NCBI GenBank assembly: GCA_031280685.1
Contig: JAITGM010000046.1
Location: 1 to 53,863 of the forward strand
Direction: 5' to 3'
DNA: 53,863 nt
Source: Christensenellaceae bacterium
Lineage (GTDB): Bacteria > Bacillota > Clostridia > Christensenellales > UBA1750
Positions within the stretch are counted from its first letter, which is position 1. Each line of letters begins with the position of its first letter. Both the position numbers and the translations under genes were made by a program. Under the pieces are notes generated by a model. It searched no databases. It had not been told where the DNA came from and was given only the letters and a program-made list of their open reading frames with translations. Below, in pieces: positions 9,466 through 16,906 of the stretch.

Positions 9466-10406
9466 AAAAGATTCTATTCGTCCTTGGGCCGACGGCCACG
9501 GGCAAGACCGCGCTTGGCGTCGAGCTCGCCCTGCGCCTTGGTGGGGAAATCGTCTCGGCTGACTCCATGCAGGTCTATAAGCGCCTGAGCATCGGCACGG
9601 CAAAACCCACAAGGGCGGAAATGCGCGGCATTCCACACCATTTAATCGACTTTTGGGAACCTGATCAGTCCTTCAGCGCGGCAGCCTACAGGGAGCTTGC
9701 GCTGGGCGCCATTGAGGGCATTTTCCAAAGGGGGACGCTGCCCATCGTGGTCGGCGGCACCGGCCTTTATGCCGATTCCATTCTAAAACCCCTTGATTTC
9801 AGCGCCGCCAAGAGCGATCCCAAACTGCGAGAGAAATGGCAGGCCTTTCTTGACCAAAATGGCCCCGACGCACTGCACCGTGAGCTTAAAAAAGCCGATC
9901 CGCTCAGCGCAGAGCGCCTGCATAAAAACAATACCCGCAGGATAATCCGGGCGCTAGAGGTCATTGAGCTTGACCGGCAGCCGCTCTCGGAGCAAATCGC
10001 CCCTCCAAGTTCCCTGCGCGTCGGCGTTGGGCTTTCGCCGCTGCTGATCGGCCTTACGATGGAGCGCCCCGCGCTCTATGCGCGGATTGAGAGGCGGGTG
10101 GATCGAATGATGGAGGAGGGCCTGCCGGCTGAGCTTCAGAGGCTGCTGGATGAAGGACTTTCGCCTGCGGCGCAATGCCTGCAAGGCATCGGCTATAAAG
10201 AGCTTTTGCCGGCCCTGCGGGGCGAAATGGGGCTTGACGAAGCGACCGGGCTCATCAAGCGCAACTCGCGGCGCTATGCCAAGCGGCAGCTTACCTGGTT
10301 TCGCGCAAATCCGGCCATCGGCTGGCATATGCTGACGGAATCCAGCTCCCTTCCGAAGCTCGCTGAGGAAATCGCGCGCGATTTCCTAGGAAATCCAACG
10401 GAATGA
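9462..10406 (+). CDS. miaA: tRNA dimethylallyltransferase MiaA
   Basis: Transfers the dimethylallyl group to N6 of A37 in tRNAs reading UNN codons; MiaB then thiomethylates the product. The 314-residue protein begins with Walker A GPTATGKTAL (residues 8-17), followed by SADSMQVYK (substrate site) and GGTGLYADSIL. The C-terminal part has the GIGYKELLPAL and KRNSRRYAKRQLTWFR motifs typical of the family. It overlaps mutL by 4 nt and is directly followed by the hfq promoter. Confidence 0.97.
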   Translation: MKKILFVLGPTATGKTALGVELALRLGGEIVSADSMQVYKRLSIGTAKPTRAEMRGIPHHLIDFWEPDQSFSAAAYRELALGAIEGIFQRGTLPIVVGGTGLYADSILKPLDFSAAKSDPKLREKWQAFLDQNGPDALHRELKKADPLSAERLHKNNTRRIIRALEVIELDRQPLSEQIAPPSSLRVGVGLSPLLIGLTMERPALYARIERRVDRMMEEGLPAELQRLLDEGLSPAAQCLQGIGYKELLPALRGEMGLDEATGLIKRNSRRYAKRQLTWFRANPAIGWHMLTESSSLPKLAEEIARDFLGNPTE

Positions 10407-10415
10407 TGGTATAAT
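10407..10415 (+). promoter_or_regulatory. Extended -10 promoter for hfq
   Basis: TGG followed by TATAAT forms an extended -10 element immediately after the miaA stop codon. No good -35 is seen. A transcript starting near 10422 would leave no leader for ATG 10428 and supports ATG 10455 as the hfq start. Confidence 0.55.
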
Positions 10416-10454
10416 GGGCGCGAGGAAATGCAAAGAAAGCGGGGACTTCGACAA

Positions 10455-10715
10455 ATGGGCAAGAATACTGCCGGCCTGCAAGACATCATCTTAAATTCTA
10501 CGCGGAAGGATCGTATTCCCGTAACCCTGCACCTGATGAACGGCGTGCCGCTGAAGGGGTTGATTCGCGGTTTCGATTCCTTCGTAGTGCTCCTGGAAAG
10601 CGACGGGAAACAGCAAATGATCTATAAACACGCCATTTCCACGGTCACGCCCTCGCGCCCGGTGCAATACAACACCACGCCCGACGGCGAGCCTTTAGAC
10701 GAAACGGAGGAGTAA
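10455..10715 (+). CDS. hfq: RNA chaperone Hfq
   Basis: An 86-residue Sm-like protein that forms hexameric rings and binds small RNAs and A-rich tracts. Sm1 ([23 protein letters not shown]) and Sm2 with the YKHAIST motif are intact, and the conserved N-terminal LQDIILN helix is present. The acidic C-terminal tail is short. An in-frame ATG at 10428 would add nine residues not found in the family; 10455 is preferred because of the GGGGA site before it and the promoter position. The hfq after miaA order is widely conserved. Confidence 0.95.
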   Translation: MGKNTAGLQDIILNSTRKDRIPVTLHLMNGVPLKGLIRGFDSFVVLLESDGKQQMIYKHAISTVTPSRPVQYNTTPDGEPLDETEE

Positions 10716-10720
10716 GGCCC

Positions 10721-11980
10721 TTGCAGCAGGCCACGCGGGTCGAACAGCGTATTTTAGAGGCCGAATCGGCCCTGGAGGGCGTTTTTCGCCGGATTGATCA
10801 GACGGAGCAGATCTGCTTTGGGCGCGTTCTCGACGCCTTTCACCAGTGCAGGGTGGCGGCGCGCCATTTCGCGCCGAGCAGCGGCTATGGCTACGGGGAC
10901 GAGGGCCGCGAAACCCTCGAGAAGCTCTTTGCAACTGCCCTTTTTGCGGAGGACGCTTTGGTGCGCCCTTCCATTGCCTCGGGCACGCACGCGCTGGCCA
11001 TCAGCCTGTTTGGCCTGCTGCGCCCGGGGGATACCCTGCTTTGCGCCTCGGGCAAACCCTACGATACCCTCGAAAGCGTGATTGGCATCGGCGGAGCGGG
11101 GAAGGGGCAGGGCAGCCTTGCCGAATACGGCGTTAGCTATGCGCAGATCGGCCTGAAAGCAGATGGCGGCATCGACTTGAACGCCCTGCGCGCCGCTCTT
11201 GAGCAAAAGCCTTCCATCCGCACCGTGGCGCTGCAGCGCTCGCGCGGCTATGCCTGGCGGCCTTCGCTCAGCCTGGCAGAAATTGGCCAGGCAGCTCAAA
11301 TCGTGCACGAAAAGGATCCGAGGATCGTCGTCCTGGTCGACAATTGCTATGGCGAGTTCGTCGAAGCGGAGGAGCCGACCCGCGTTGGCGCCGACCTCAT
11401 CGCGGGCTCCCTAATCAAGAACCCCGGCGGCGGCCTGGCCCCGACCGGCGGTTACATCGCAGGGCGGGCCGATTTGGTCGAAAAATGCGCCTATCGGCTA
11501 ACTTCGCCTGGCATCGGCCGAGAGGTCGGCTCATACCAAGCCGGCTACGGGCCGTTTTACCAGGGCCTGTTTCAGGCGCCGCATACCGTCGCCCAGGCCT
11601 TGAAGGGTGCCGCGCTCTTTGGCATGGCGTTCGAAGCGTTGGGCTACGCGGTTAGCCCGCGGCCCGGCGAGCCGAGGGGCGATATCATTCAGGCCGTGGA
11701 GTTTGGCAGCGCGAAGAAGCTCATCGCCTTTTGCCAGGCCATTCAGGCCGCTTCGCCGGTCGATAGCTTCGCCGTGCCGGAGCCCTGGGCCATGCCCGGC
11801 TACCAAAACGAGGTTATCATGGCAGCCGGCAGCTTCGTTGCTGGCGCCTCCATCGAGCTGAGCGCCGACGCGCCCCTGCGGGAGCCCTACATCGGCTATC
11901 TGCAGGGCGCTTTAAGCTATGCCCACGCGCGCCAGGCCCTAAAAACGGTGCTGCTGCGTCTTGGGGTAGATGAACAATAG
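10721..11980 (+). CDS. YnbB-type PLP-dependent protein (methionine gamma-lyase-like, 'aluminium resistance' family)
   Basis: 419 residues, aligning end to end with the family often labelled aluminium resistance protein or methionine gamma-lyase family protein (Met_gamma_lyas, YnbB of Bacillus). It has the fold-type I PLP pattern: SGTHALAI near residue 87-94, VDNCYGEF near 205, and the likely Schiff-base lysine in GSLIKNPGGG near 233. The real substrate is not established for most members. The start is TTG at 10721, 8 nt after a GGAGGAG site inside the hfq stop region, so it is probably translated from the hfq message; its position after hfq is common in Clostridia. Confidence 0.88.
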   Translation: MQQATRVEQRILEAESALEGVFRRIDQTEQICFGRVLDAFHQCRVAARHFAPSSGYGYGDEGRETLEKLFATALFAEDALVRPSIASGTHALAISLFGLLRPGDTLLCASGKPYDTLESVIGIGGAGKGQGSLAEYGVSYAQIGLKADGGIDLNALRAALEQKPSIRTVALQRSRGYAWRPSLSLAEIGQAAQIVHEKDPRIVVLVDNCYGEFVEAEEPTRVGADLIAGSLIKNPGGGLAPTGGYIAGRADLVEKCAYRLTSPGIGREVGSYQAGYGPFYQGLFQAPHTVAQALKGAALFGMAFEALGYAVSPRPGEPRGDIIQAVEFGSAKKLIAFCQAIQAASPVDSFAVPEPWAMPGYQNEVIMAAGSFVAGASIELSADAPLREPYIGYLQGALSYAHARQALKTVLLRLGVDEQ

Positions 11981-11996
11981 GGGAGGGGGAAGGGCC

Positions 11997-12170
11997 GTGC
12001 CAAAGGACTGCGTTTTAGAGGATCGAATATGCACAAGCTGCGGCGAATGCGAACGCTGCGACCTGAACCCCGCAAAGATTTGTGACAATTGCGGCATTTG
12101 CATCGAGCCGGAGGAGGATTACGCCAAGGTGCCCATCGAAAAGGTCGATTTGGGCGGCGATACGCAATAG
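11997..12170 (+). CDS. Small Cys-rich protein, CxxC repeats
   Basis: A 57-residue protein with eight cysteines: Cys5, then Cys12/15/18/21 (a run of four CxxC steps) and Cys29/32/35, followed by an acidic tail. The pattern suggests zinc or Fe-S binding; I cannot assign a function. GTG 11997 is preferred over ATG 11970 because a strong purine site (GGGGAGGGGGAAGG) lies just upstream of it, and the longer start would overlap the previous gene. A strong terminator follows within 10 nt of the stop, so this is the last gene of the miaB-hfq run. Confidence 0.7.
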   Translation: MPKDCVLEDRICTSCGECERCDLNPAKICDNCGICIEPEEDYAKVPIEKVDLGGDTQ

Positions 12171-12171
12171 C

Positions 12172-12625
12172 TCAGGCATAAAGAAAGGGCTTCCGCAAAG
12201 CGGAAGCCCTTTCTTTGTACCAAAACCGGCTCTTTAGGTTCTGCCCCCAGCGGCCCAGCAGGCAGAGCGCAGTTTCCTTGGCAGGCTCCATGCGGCCGTC
12301 GCCGCCAACCAGCAGAACGATGCCCTTGCGCTCTTTGCGCGTCAGGATGATTTGTTCCCCGCCGCCCGCAAAAGCCGCAGGCGGCTCGCGAGGCTCAGAA
12401 GCGGACCGCTCAGGTTCGAAAAATACAGGGGCGAGGCCAGAACGATCAGATCCGCCCGGTCGATCACGCCAGCAGCCCGGCAAAGCCATCCGCGATGGCG
12501 CAGGAAGGCTGCGACAGAAAAGGGCCGCGCGAAACCCTGCCGCCAAGGCACGCTTTGAGGGGCGCAAGCAGCGCCGCCGTGCCGCCGTTCGGCCTGGGGG
12601 AACCGTTCAAGATCAGGGTTCGCAT
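12172..12625 (-). pseudogene. Frameshifted NADPH-dependent FMN reductase-like gene
   Basis: Reading leftward from ATG 12625, frame 1 gives MRTLILNGSPRPNGGTAALL, the standard start of the NADPH-dependent FMN reductase/iron-sulfur flavoprotein family, but it hits a stop near 12470. The protein then continues in a second frame (ADLIVLASPLYFSNLSGPL) and in a third (EQIILTRKERKGIVLLVGGDG) down to about 12220. At least two frameshifts are therefore needed, and no complete protein can be made unless the assembly is wrong. The ATG overlaps the TGA of the upstream recombinase (ATGA), so the pair was translationally coupled. The last residues of the third frame run into the terminator hairpin, so the original stop is unclear. 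Confidence 0.75.
12180..12216. terminator. Strong bidirectional terminator
   Basis: A 17-bp perfect stem (12180-12196 with 12200-12216) around an AAA loop, with AAAG at the left and CTTT at the right of the arms. It ends the + strand cluster and faces the minus-strand pseudogene. Confidence 0.85.
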
Positions 12626-13707
12626 CACTCTTCTGCCGGCGGCCCGTCCTTGGGGCCATCATCGCGCAGGCGCACGGCATGTGCCGCGATGCGGCGATTT
12701 TCATCGCCCATGGCGGCATAATGGCGGCGGGTGGTGTTCACGTCAGAGTGGCCGAGCACGTCGGCGACCAGGTAAATATCCCCAGTTTCGCGGTAGAGCG
12801 ACGTGCCGAAGGTAGAGCGCAGCTTGTGCGGGCTGATCTTCTTCAGCGGCGTGACCACGCGCGCATACTTCTTGACGAGGTTTTGCACCGTGCGCACATC
12901 CATGCGCCTGCGCTGAAGCGAGAGGAAGAGGGCGTTTTCGTGGCCGGGGAAAGGCTCGATCTTTTCGCGTTCGCCGATATAGGCGCGCAGAGCGTCTTCG
13001 ACCTCCTGCGGGAAGTATAAAATCGAGCTGGAACCACCCTTGCGCGTGACCTTAAAGCCGCCCAGGTCAAAGTCGATATCGCTCAGGTTCAAGCCGACGC
13101 ATTCGCTGACGCGGATGCCGGTGCCCAGCAGCAAGGAGATCAGCGCGAGGTCGCGCGCCTTGGTCTGGGCATGAAAGGCTTGCTGGCGCTTCGTGAGCTT
13201 GGCGCCGTCCTCAACCAGATCGAGCAGTTTTGCCACCTCGTCGATCTCCAGGTGAACGATGGCCTTTTCGTGGCGCTTGGGCATATCGACCAGCGCGGCC
13301 ACATTGGAAGAAAGAATTTGCCTTTTAAAAAGGTAGCCAAAGAACGAGCGCAAGGATGATAGCTTGCGCTCCTTGGCGGCCTCGCGATCCTGCAATTGCT
13401 TTTCGCCACGCTCATAATAAGTCAAATACTCTAAAAAGATCTCAAAATCGCTTAAATTCAATGCGTTTAAGGCTTCAACGGGCACATCTCGGCGGTTTTT
13501 GCCCGAAAGCTCAGGCTTATATTCTAGAAGGAAGTCGAAAAAGATGAGCAGATCGCGCGCGTAAGCTAGCCGCGTCAGCGGCAGGGTTTCGTCGGCCACG
13601 CCGCGGAAGAATTCCGCGCAGCAGGGCGGCAATTCCCTTAAAATTTCGCGCAGTAGGAGTGTGTTCTTCAAATCCTGCTGCTCGCGGTAGCTTTGCTGTT
13701 CGCTCAT
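12625..13707 (-). CDS. Tyrosine recombinase (XerC/XerD-like integrase)
   Basis: A 360-residue site-specific DNA recombinase. The N-terminal SAM-like core-binding domain covers about residues 30-150, and the catalytic domain carries the Arg in GTGIRVSE near 198, a Lys in TRKGGSSS, HKLR in SPHKLRSTF near 293, His in LGHSDVNTT near 318 and the nucleophile Tyr in RRHYAAMG near 328. All catalytic residues are present. It resembles the Xer-like recombinases common in Clostridia. No att duplication or phage genes are visible nearby. A long inverted repeat (13737-13778) sits 30 nt upstream of the start. Confidence 0.9.
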   Translation of the reverse strand: MSEQQSYREQQDLKNTLLLREILRELPPCCAEFFRGVADETLPLTRLAYARDLLIFFDFLLEYKPELSGKNRRDVPVEALNALNLSDFEIFLEYLTYYERGEKQLQDREAAKERKLSSLRSFFGYLFKRQILSSNVAALVDMPKRHEKAIVHLEIDEVAKLLDLVEDGAKLTKRQQAFHAQTKARDLALISLLLGTGIRVSECVGLNLSDIDFDLGGFKVTRKGGSSSILYFPQEVEDALRAYIGEREKIEPFPGHENALFLSLQRRRMDVRTVQNLVKKYARVVTPLKKISPHKLRSTFGTSLYRETGDIYLVADVLGHSDVNTTRRHYAAMGDENRRIAAHAVRLRDDGPKDGPPAEE

Positions 13708-13736
13708 CGCAAAAAGCTCCTTTCGCGGCTCCTTAG

Positions 13737-13778
13737 GTCTATCTATTCGTAAAAGTTGTCTTTTGCGAATAGATAGAC
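13737..13778. repeat. 19-bp inverted repeat between rnhA and the recombinase
   Basis: Arms 13737-13755 and 13760-13778 (GTCTATCTATTCG outward to AAAAG inward) pair over 19 positions with one mismatch around a TTGT loop. It lies in the recombinase leader on the minus strand and is not followed by a T-tract. It could be a recombinase binding/autoregulation site, an RNA hairpin protecting the 5' end, or a cross-over site. Confidence 0.75.
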
Positions 13779-13796
13779 GGGCGGCAAACCCCCTGC

Positions 13797-14294
13797 CTAC
13801 TCGTCCTTCGCTCCAGCCCTCTGCTGCTTGATCGCGCCGGTCGCCAGTTTATCGCAGCGATTGTTGTATTCGTTATCGGCATGGCCCTTGACCTTGACAA
13901 ATTGCAGTTGGTGCCGACCGGCCTGAATCAGCAGCAAGCGCCACAGATCCTGGTTCGCCACCTCTGCCTTCGCCGCGGTTCGCCAATTCTGCCGCTGCCA
14001 GGCATCGATCCAGCGCCGCTCAAAGGCATTGACCAGGTAGCTGGAATCGGAATAAAGCTTGACCGCGCAGCTTTCTTTCAGGGCGCCGAGTCCCTGAATG
14101 GCGGCAAAAAGCTCCATGCGGTTGTTGGTGGTTTCAGCTTGAAAGCCAGAAAGCTCCTTTTCTTGGCCATTATAGACGAGGATGGCGCCCCATCCCCCTG
14201 GCCCCGGGTTGCCCGAACAGGCTCCGTCCGTATAAACTTCCACTTTTTTCAAAATCTTAACCGCCAAGTGCGACCGATTTTTTCGCCGCGGCAT
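13797..14294 (-). CDS. rnhA: Ribonuclease HI
   Basis: Cleaves the RNA strand of RNA:DNA hybrids. The active-site acidic residues are all present: Asp in YTDGACSGNPGPGGWG near 23, Glu in NNRMELFAA near 61, Asp in LYSDSSYL near 82, and Asp in GHADNEYNN near 141. The protein ends shortly after the last motif, as in the minimal enzyme. ATG 14294 gives 165 residues with an AGGGGAAG site, but it overlaps proC by 38 nt and adds a basic 15-residue extension. TTG 14249 (giving MKKVEVYTDG) would match the usual family start and is a serious alternative. Confidence 0.93.
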   Translation of the reverse strand: MPRRKNRSHLAVKILKKVEVYTDGACSGNPGPGGWGAILVYNGQEKELSGFQAETTNNRMELFAAIQGLGALKESCAVKLYSDSSYLVNAFERRWIDAWQRQNWRTAAKAEVANQDLWRLLLIQAGRHQLQFVKVKGHADNEYNNRCDKLATGAIKQQRAGAKDE

Positions 14295-15054
14295 GCACAG
14301 CTTCCCCTATGGCCGCGCGCACGCCGCCCCTTTCAAGGGCCGCCACGCCTTCCGCCGTGGTGCCTGCCGGGCTCGTGACGAAGGCGCGAAGCTGCGCGGG
14401 GTGCGTTTCATCGCTTAAAACCATCTGCGCGGCGCCGAGCAACGTCTGCGCGGCAAGCTCCTTGGCGAGCGCGAAGGGCAACCCCTCGCGCACGCCGGCC
14501 TCCGCCATCGCCTCAATGAACAAATAGGCGTAGGCGGGGCCGGATCCGCTCACGGCGGTCACGGCATCCATCAGGCGCTCGGGCAGCCAGGCCACGCGGC
14601 CAACGCCCGCGAAAACATCGCCGATAAAGGCCTTTTCCTCGGCAAAAAGGTCGCTGCCGTCACAAAGCGCACTCATTCCCTGCCCCACCATCGCAGGCGT
14701 GTTGGGCATCACGCGCAAGACGCGGGCGGTTTCGGGGATCTGCGCGCGCAGCTTCGCCACGGAAAGCCCGGCCACGATGGAAACCAAGGCCTTGCCGGCC
14801 AAAAAGGGCTTGAGTTCAGCCAAAACGCCGGAAACCATCTGCGGCTTCACGGCCAGAAGCAGCAGATCAGCCCAGGCGCAAAGCTCTTTTCCACTTTGGA
14901 AGCACAAAACGCCAAAATCCTTCTTGATTGCGTCCAAAGCGGCCGGGCTGACATCGTAGGCGGCGAGGGCCGCCTCCTTATCCCCTGCCACAACCCCACC
15001 GATGATGGCGCGGCCCATATTCCCCACGCCGATGAACCCAAGTCTAAAATCCAT
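14257..15054 (-). CDS. proC: Pyrroline-5-carboxylate reductase
   Basis: Last step of proline synthesis, reducing 1-pyrroline-5-carboxylate to proline with NAD(P)H. The 265-residue protein has the Rossmann GVGNMG motif at residues 8-13, VMPNTPAMVGQGMSALC, and the ProC signature region SGSGPAYAYLFIEAM with the conserved C-terminal dimerisation helices and SPAGTT. A GGAGGG site precedes the ATG. No proA or proB is in the window. Confidence 0.96.
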   Translation of the reverse strand: MDFRLGFIGVGNMGRAIIGGVVAGDKEAALAAYDVSPAALDAIKKDFGVLCFQSGKELCAWADLLLLAVKPQMVSGVLAELKPFLAGKALVSIVAGLSVAKLRAQIPETARVLRVMPNTPAMVGQGMSALCDGSDLFAEEKAFIGDVFAGVGRVAWLPERLMDAVTAVSGSGPAYAYLFIEAMAEAGVREGLPFALAKELAAQTLLGAAQMVLSDETHPAQLRAFVTSPAGTTAEGVAALERGGVRAAIGEAVHAAAKKSVALGG

Positions 15055-15071
15055 CGGAACCTTCCCTCCAC

Positions 15072-15519
15072 TTCCCCGTTTACAACCCTAAAATAGCATG
15101 AATTTCATCCGATTTCAACCTTGTCCTTCGGCTGAGAGCCTCCACCCTTTGGAGCCGAAGCTCGGATCTTCCCGGCCTTCACCCTCTCTTCCAGGCTACG
15201 GGCTGCAATCGCGGCCCGTAGCTCGCAAAGCGCATGCAGGTTGCCGGCAAGGCAGAGGAAGCTCCTTCACCTCCCGTTGTCGAACTCCGCAAAGAGCCGC
15301 CACAGGAGGACTCAAGCACTATTTCTCGTGACTTTTCCACGCCCACAAGCTGCCGACGCTTCGCGATGAAGGAACCCTTTATCGGAGCCCCGCCGCAAAA
15401 ACAGTGCTTCGCGCGGGAAATCACGCCGCAAGAGAGAAGGGTTTCGAAAAAGCCCCTCGCTCCGCAGCCCGAACAATGCGCACAATTCAGGCCACAGAGG
15501 AAAGAGTATGGCTGGCCAT
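15072..15519. other. Long intergenic stretch without recognised gene
   Basis: About 450 nt between proC and the tRNA-Trp terminator. Open frames here lack start sites with ribosome-binding sites and family-like sequence. No T-box, riboswitch or repeat signature was seen, apart from an 8-bp inverted repeat CTTCGGCT/AGCCGAAG around 15126-15162. It may be decayed sequence. Confidence 0.5.
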
Positions 15520-15557
15520 AAAAAAAGCCGCCGCTAACGATTCCTCGCTCGCGGCGG
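15520..15557 (-). terminator. Intrinsic terminator after tRNA-Trp
   Basis: On the minus strand CCGCCGC pairs with GCGGCGG (15551-15557 with 15528-15534), followed by a run of T (15520-15526 as A on the + strand). It begins directly after the encoded CCA of the tRNA. Confidence 0.8.
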
Positions 15558-15559
15558 TC

Positions 15560-15634
15560 TGGCAGGGGAGACGCGACTCGAACACGCAACCAATGGTTTT
15601 GGAGACCACTACTCTACCATTGAGCTACTCCCCT
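15560..15634 (-). tRNA. tRNA-Trp (anticodon CCA)
   Basis: The 75-nt minus-strand cloverleaf has acceptor arms AGGGGAG/CTCCCCT, a D-arm AGCTC-AATGGTA-GAGT, anticodon loop CTCCAAA with anticodon CCA, T-loop TTCGAGT and a G discriminator, with the 3' CCA encoded. It is flanked by a consensus promoter and an intrinsic terminator, so it is a monocistronic tRNA gene. Confidence 0.96.
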
Positions 15635-15655
15635 ATGGGATCAAACCCGAAGGTC

Positions 15656-15684
15656 AGTATACAGCACTTGAAGTTCCCCGTCAA
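15656..15684 (-). promoter_or_regulatory. Promoter of tRNA-Trp
   Basis: On the minus strand TTGACG (15684-15679), a 17-nt spacer and TATACT (15661-15656) lie about 22 nt before the tRNA 5' end, a near-consensus vegetative promoter. Confidence 0.85.
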
Positions 15685-15774
15685 CCATTTTTCGGCCCGT
15701 TGCGCAAGTTTTCGGACGCAAAAAGGCCGCGTCCTTTCGGCGCGGCTCAATTCTAGTAAGCTTTTTTTCGCTCC

Positions 15775-16014
15775 TTATAAATCCTTTGGCCTGCCGATAT
15801 CGACCAAAATCACGTCGTCCCCTATCATATTCACGCAGTTCCAAGGTATGGTATACCCGCTGGGCTTAAACAGGCTCTGAACCGACAGCCCACCTGGCAC
15901 CACCAGCGCCAGGATGCGGCCGTCGTCCGAAAGCTGGACATCGCAGACATTGCCAAGCCTGCGGCCATCGCAGGCGTTGATGACCTCCTTGCGCGTCAGT
16001 TGCGAATACGTCAC
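15775..16014 (-). CDS. YlmC/YmxH family PRC-barrel protein
   Basis: 79 residues forming one PRC-barrel, with the family pattern LTRKEVINACDGRRLGNVCDVQ and IPWNCVNMIGDDVILVDI. YlmC/YmxH proteins are restricted to spore-forming Bacillota; their exact role is unknown, and some are sporulation genes. A GGAGGGG-type site lies upstream of the ATG. It stands alone between tRNA-Trp and a divergent promoter. Confidence 0.85.
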   Translation of the reverse strand: MTYSQLTRKEVINACDGRRLGNVCDVQLSDDGRILALVVPGGLSVQSLFKPSGYTIPWNCVNMIGDDVILVDIGRPKDL

Positions 16015-16117
16015 TTTGCGCCACTCCCCTTCCCCTCCAGTTCATGGCTATGCTGTGGCAGGCTCAAACAGACTGGGAAAGCGGCCAAGCCGAAAAACTT
16101 TTTTCTTGCCAAAGACC

Positions 16118-16146
16118 TTGCAAAATCAACGAAAGGGCGCTATACT
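16118..16146 (+). promoter_or_regulatory. Promoter for acetyltransferase gene
   Basis: TTGCAA (16118-16123), 17 nt, TATACT (16141-16146). Transcription would start near 16153 and leave a leader of about 90 nt. Confidence 0.65.
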
Positions 16147-16241
16147 CATAATATTAGAATAATTATGCGTTACTCCTTCATGAATCAGGCTGTATTAAGG
16201 CTGAATCCGCGCCAATCTTCAGCGTAAAGGATGAATGAACT

Positions 16242-16688
16242 TTGTTGCCCCATGCTTCCCTCAAAAACGAACTCCTCCTTCTGGAAAACGGGCTTGACGT
16301 GGCGAGCTTTATGGCGCTCCGCCGCTCCGTTGGCCTGCCCGAACGTGAAAAGCTGCAGGTCAAGCGCGCACTGGGCGCCTCGCTTTGCTCGGTTTTGGCC
16401 CTTTATGGCGGCGAAATCGCTGGAATGGGCCGCCTCGTCGGGGATGGCGCGATCATCTGGTATTTGCAGGATGTCATCGTTTCCCCGCGATTCCAGGGGC
16501 AGGGTGTCGGCAGGGCAATCGTCGAAAAGCTTCTCGCGCACATCCGCGAATCCAGCCTGCCGGGCAGTTGCGTTTCCATTGGCCTGATGGCCACCGCCGG
16601 CAAGGAGGGCTTTTATGAAAGGCTAGGTTTTCACGCAAGGCCTAGCGACGGCCAGGGCAGCGGCATGATGCTCAACTTGCAGCTCTAG
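16242..16688 (+). CDS. GNAT family N-acetyltransferase
   Basis: A 148-residue single GNAT domain. The acetyl-CoA motif A is VIVSPRFQGQGVGRAIVEKLL near 78-98, and the C-terminal GKEGFYERLGFHARPSDGQGSGMML motif is standard for the YhbS/AttT-like group. The acceptor is unknown. The frame has a stop at 16236, so the start must be TTG 16242 or TTG 16245, downstream of an AAAGGATG site. Nearby ATGs at 16231 and 16235 are in other frames; a frameshift at the 5' end cannot be excluded. Confidence 0.85.
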   Translation: MLPHASLKNELLLLENGLDVASFMALRRSVGLPEREKLQVKRALGASLCSVLALYGGEIAGMGRLVGDGAIIWYLQDVIVSPRFQGQGVGRAIVEKLLAHIRESSLPGSCVSIGLMATAGKEGFYERLGFHARPSDGQGSGMMLNLQL

Positions 16689-16713
16689 CCCTTTTCTAAC
16701 ACCAAAAAGGCAA

Positions 16714-16743
16714 AAGGTCGGGTATGAATCCATACCCGACCTT
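16714..16743. terminator. Intrinsic terminator after acetyltransferase
   Basis: A 13-bp perfect stem AAGGTCGGGTATG/CATACCCGACCTT with an AATC loop, followed by GTTTTGTTT. Confidence 0.85.
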
Positions 16744-16802
16744 GTTTTGTTTCCGCACCGTTTCGAAATTGTACGAAGCCGGTTAAATCCCTCGGACCGG
16801 CC

Positions 16803-16831
16803 TTGCGCTTTTGGGCAGGGCTCCTTATAAT
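16803..16831 (+). promoter_or_regulatory. Promoter of peptidoglycan-binding protein gene
   Basis: TTGCGC (16803-16808), 17 nt, TATAAT (16826-16831), about 75 nt before the start codon. Confidence 0.75.
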
Positions 16832-16906
16832 GAGCGATGTATCCGCGCACAACGCCTTGCCGGCGCCCGAAAATCCCGTTTTTGCGAAGGATACCGGAGG
16901 AGCCCA

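Noticed and set aside
12215-12721. Plus-strand frame of 168 codons over the pseudogene and recombinase end
   Set aside because: It is antisense to a recognisable flavin-reductase remnant and has low-complexity Arg/Pro composition.
14247-14294. Treating the rnhA N-terminal extension as a separate domain
   Set aside because: The 15 extra residues are basic and overlap proC; they most likely reflect a wrong start rather than a domain such as the eukaryotic hybrid-binding domain, which is longer and of different sequence.
15179-15589. Minus-strand frame of 136 codons overlapping the tRNA-Trp
   Set aside because: It runs through the tRNA and its terminator, has no ribosome-binding site, and the protein looks random.
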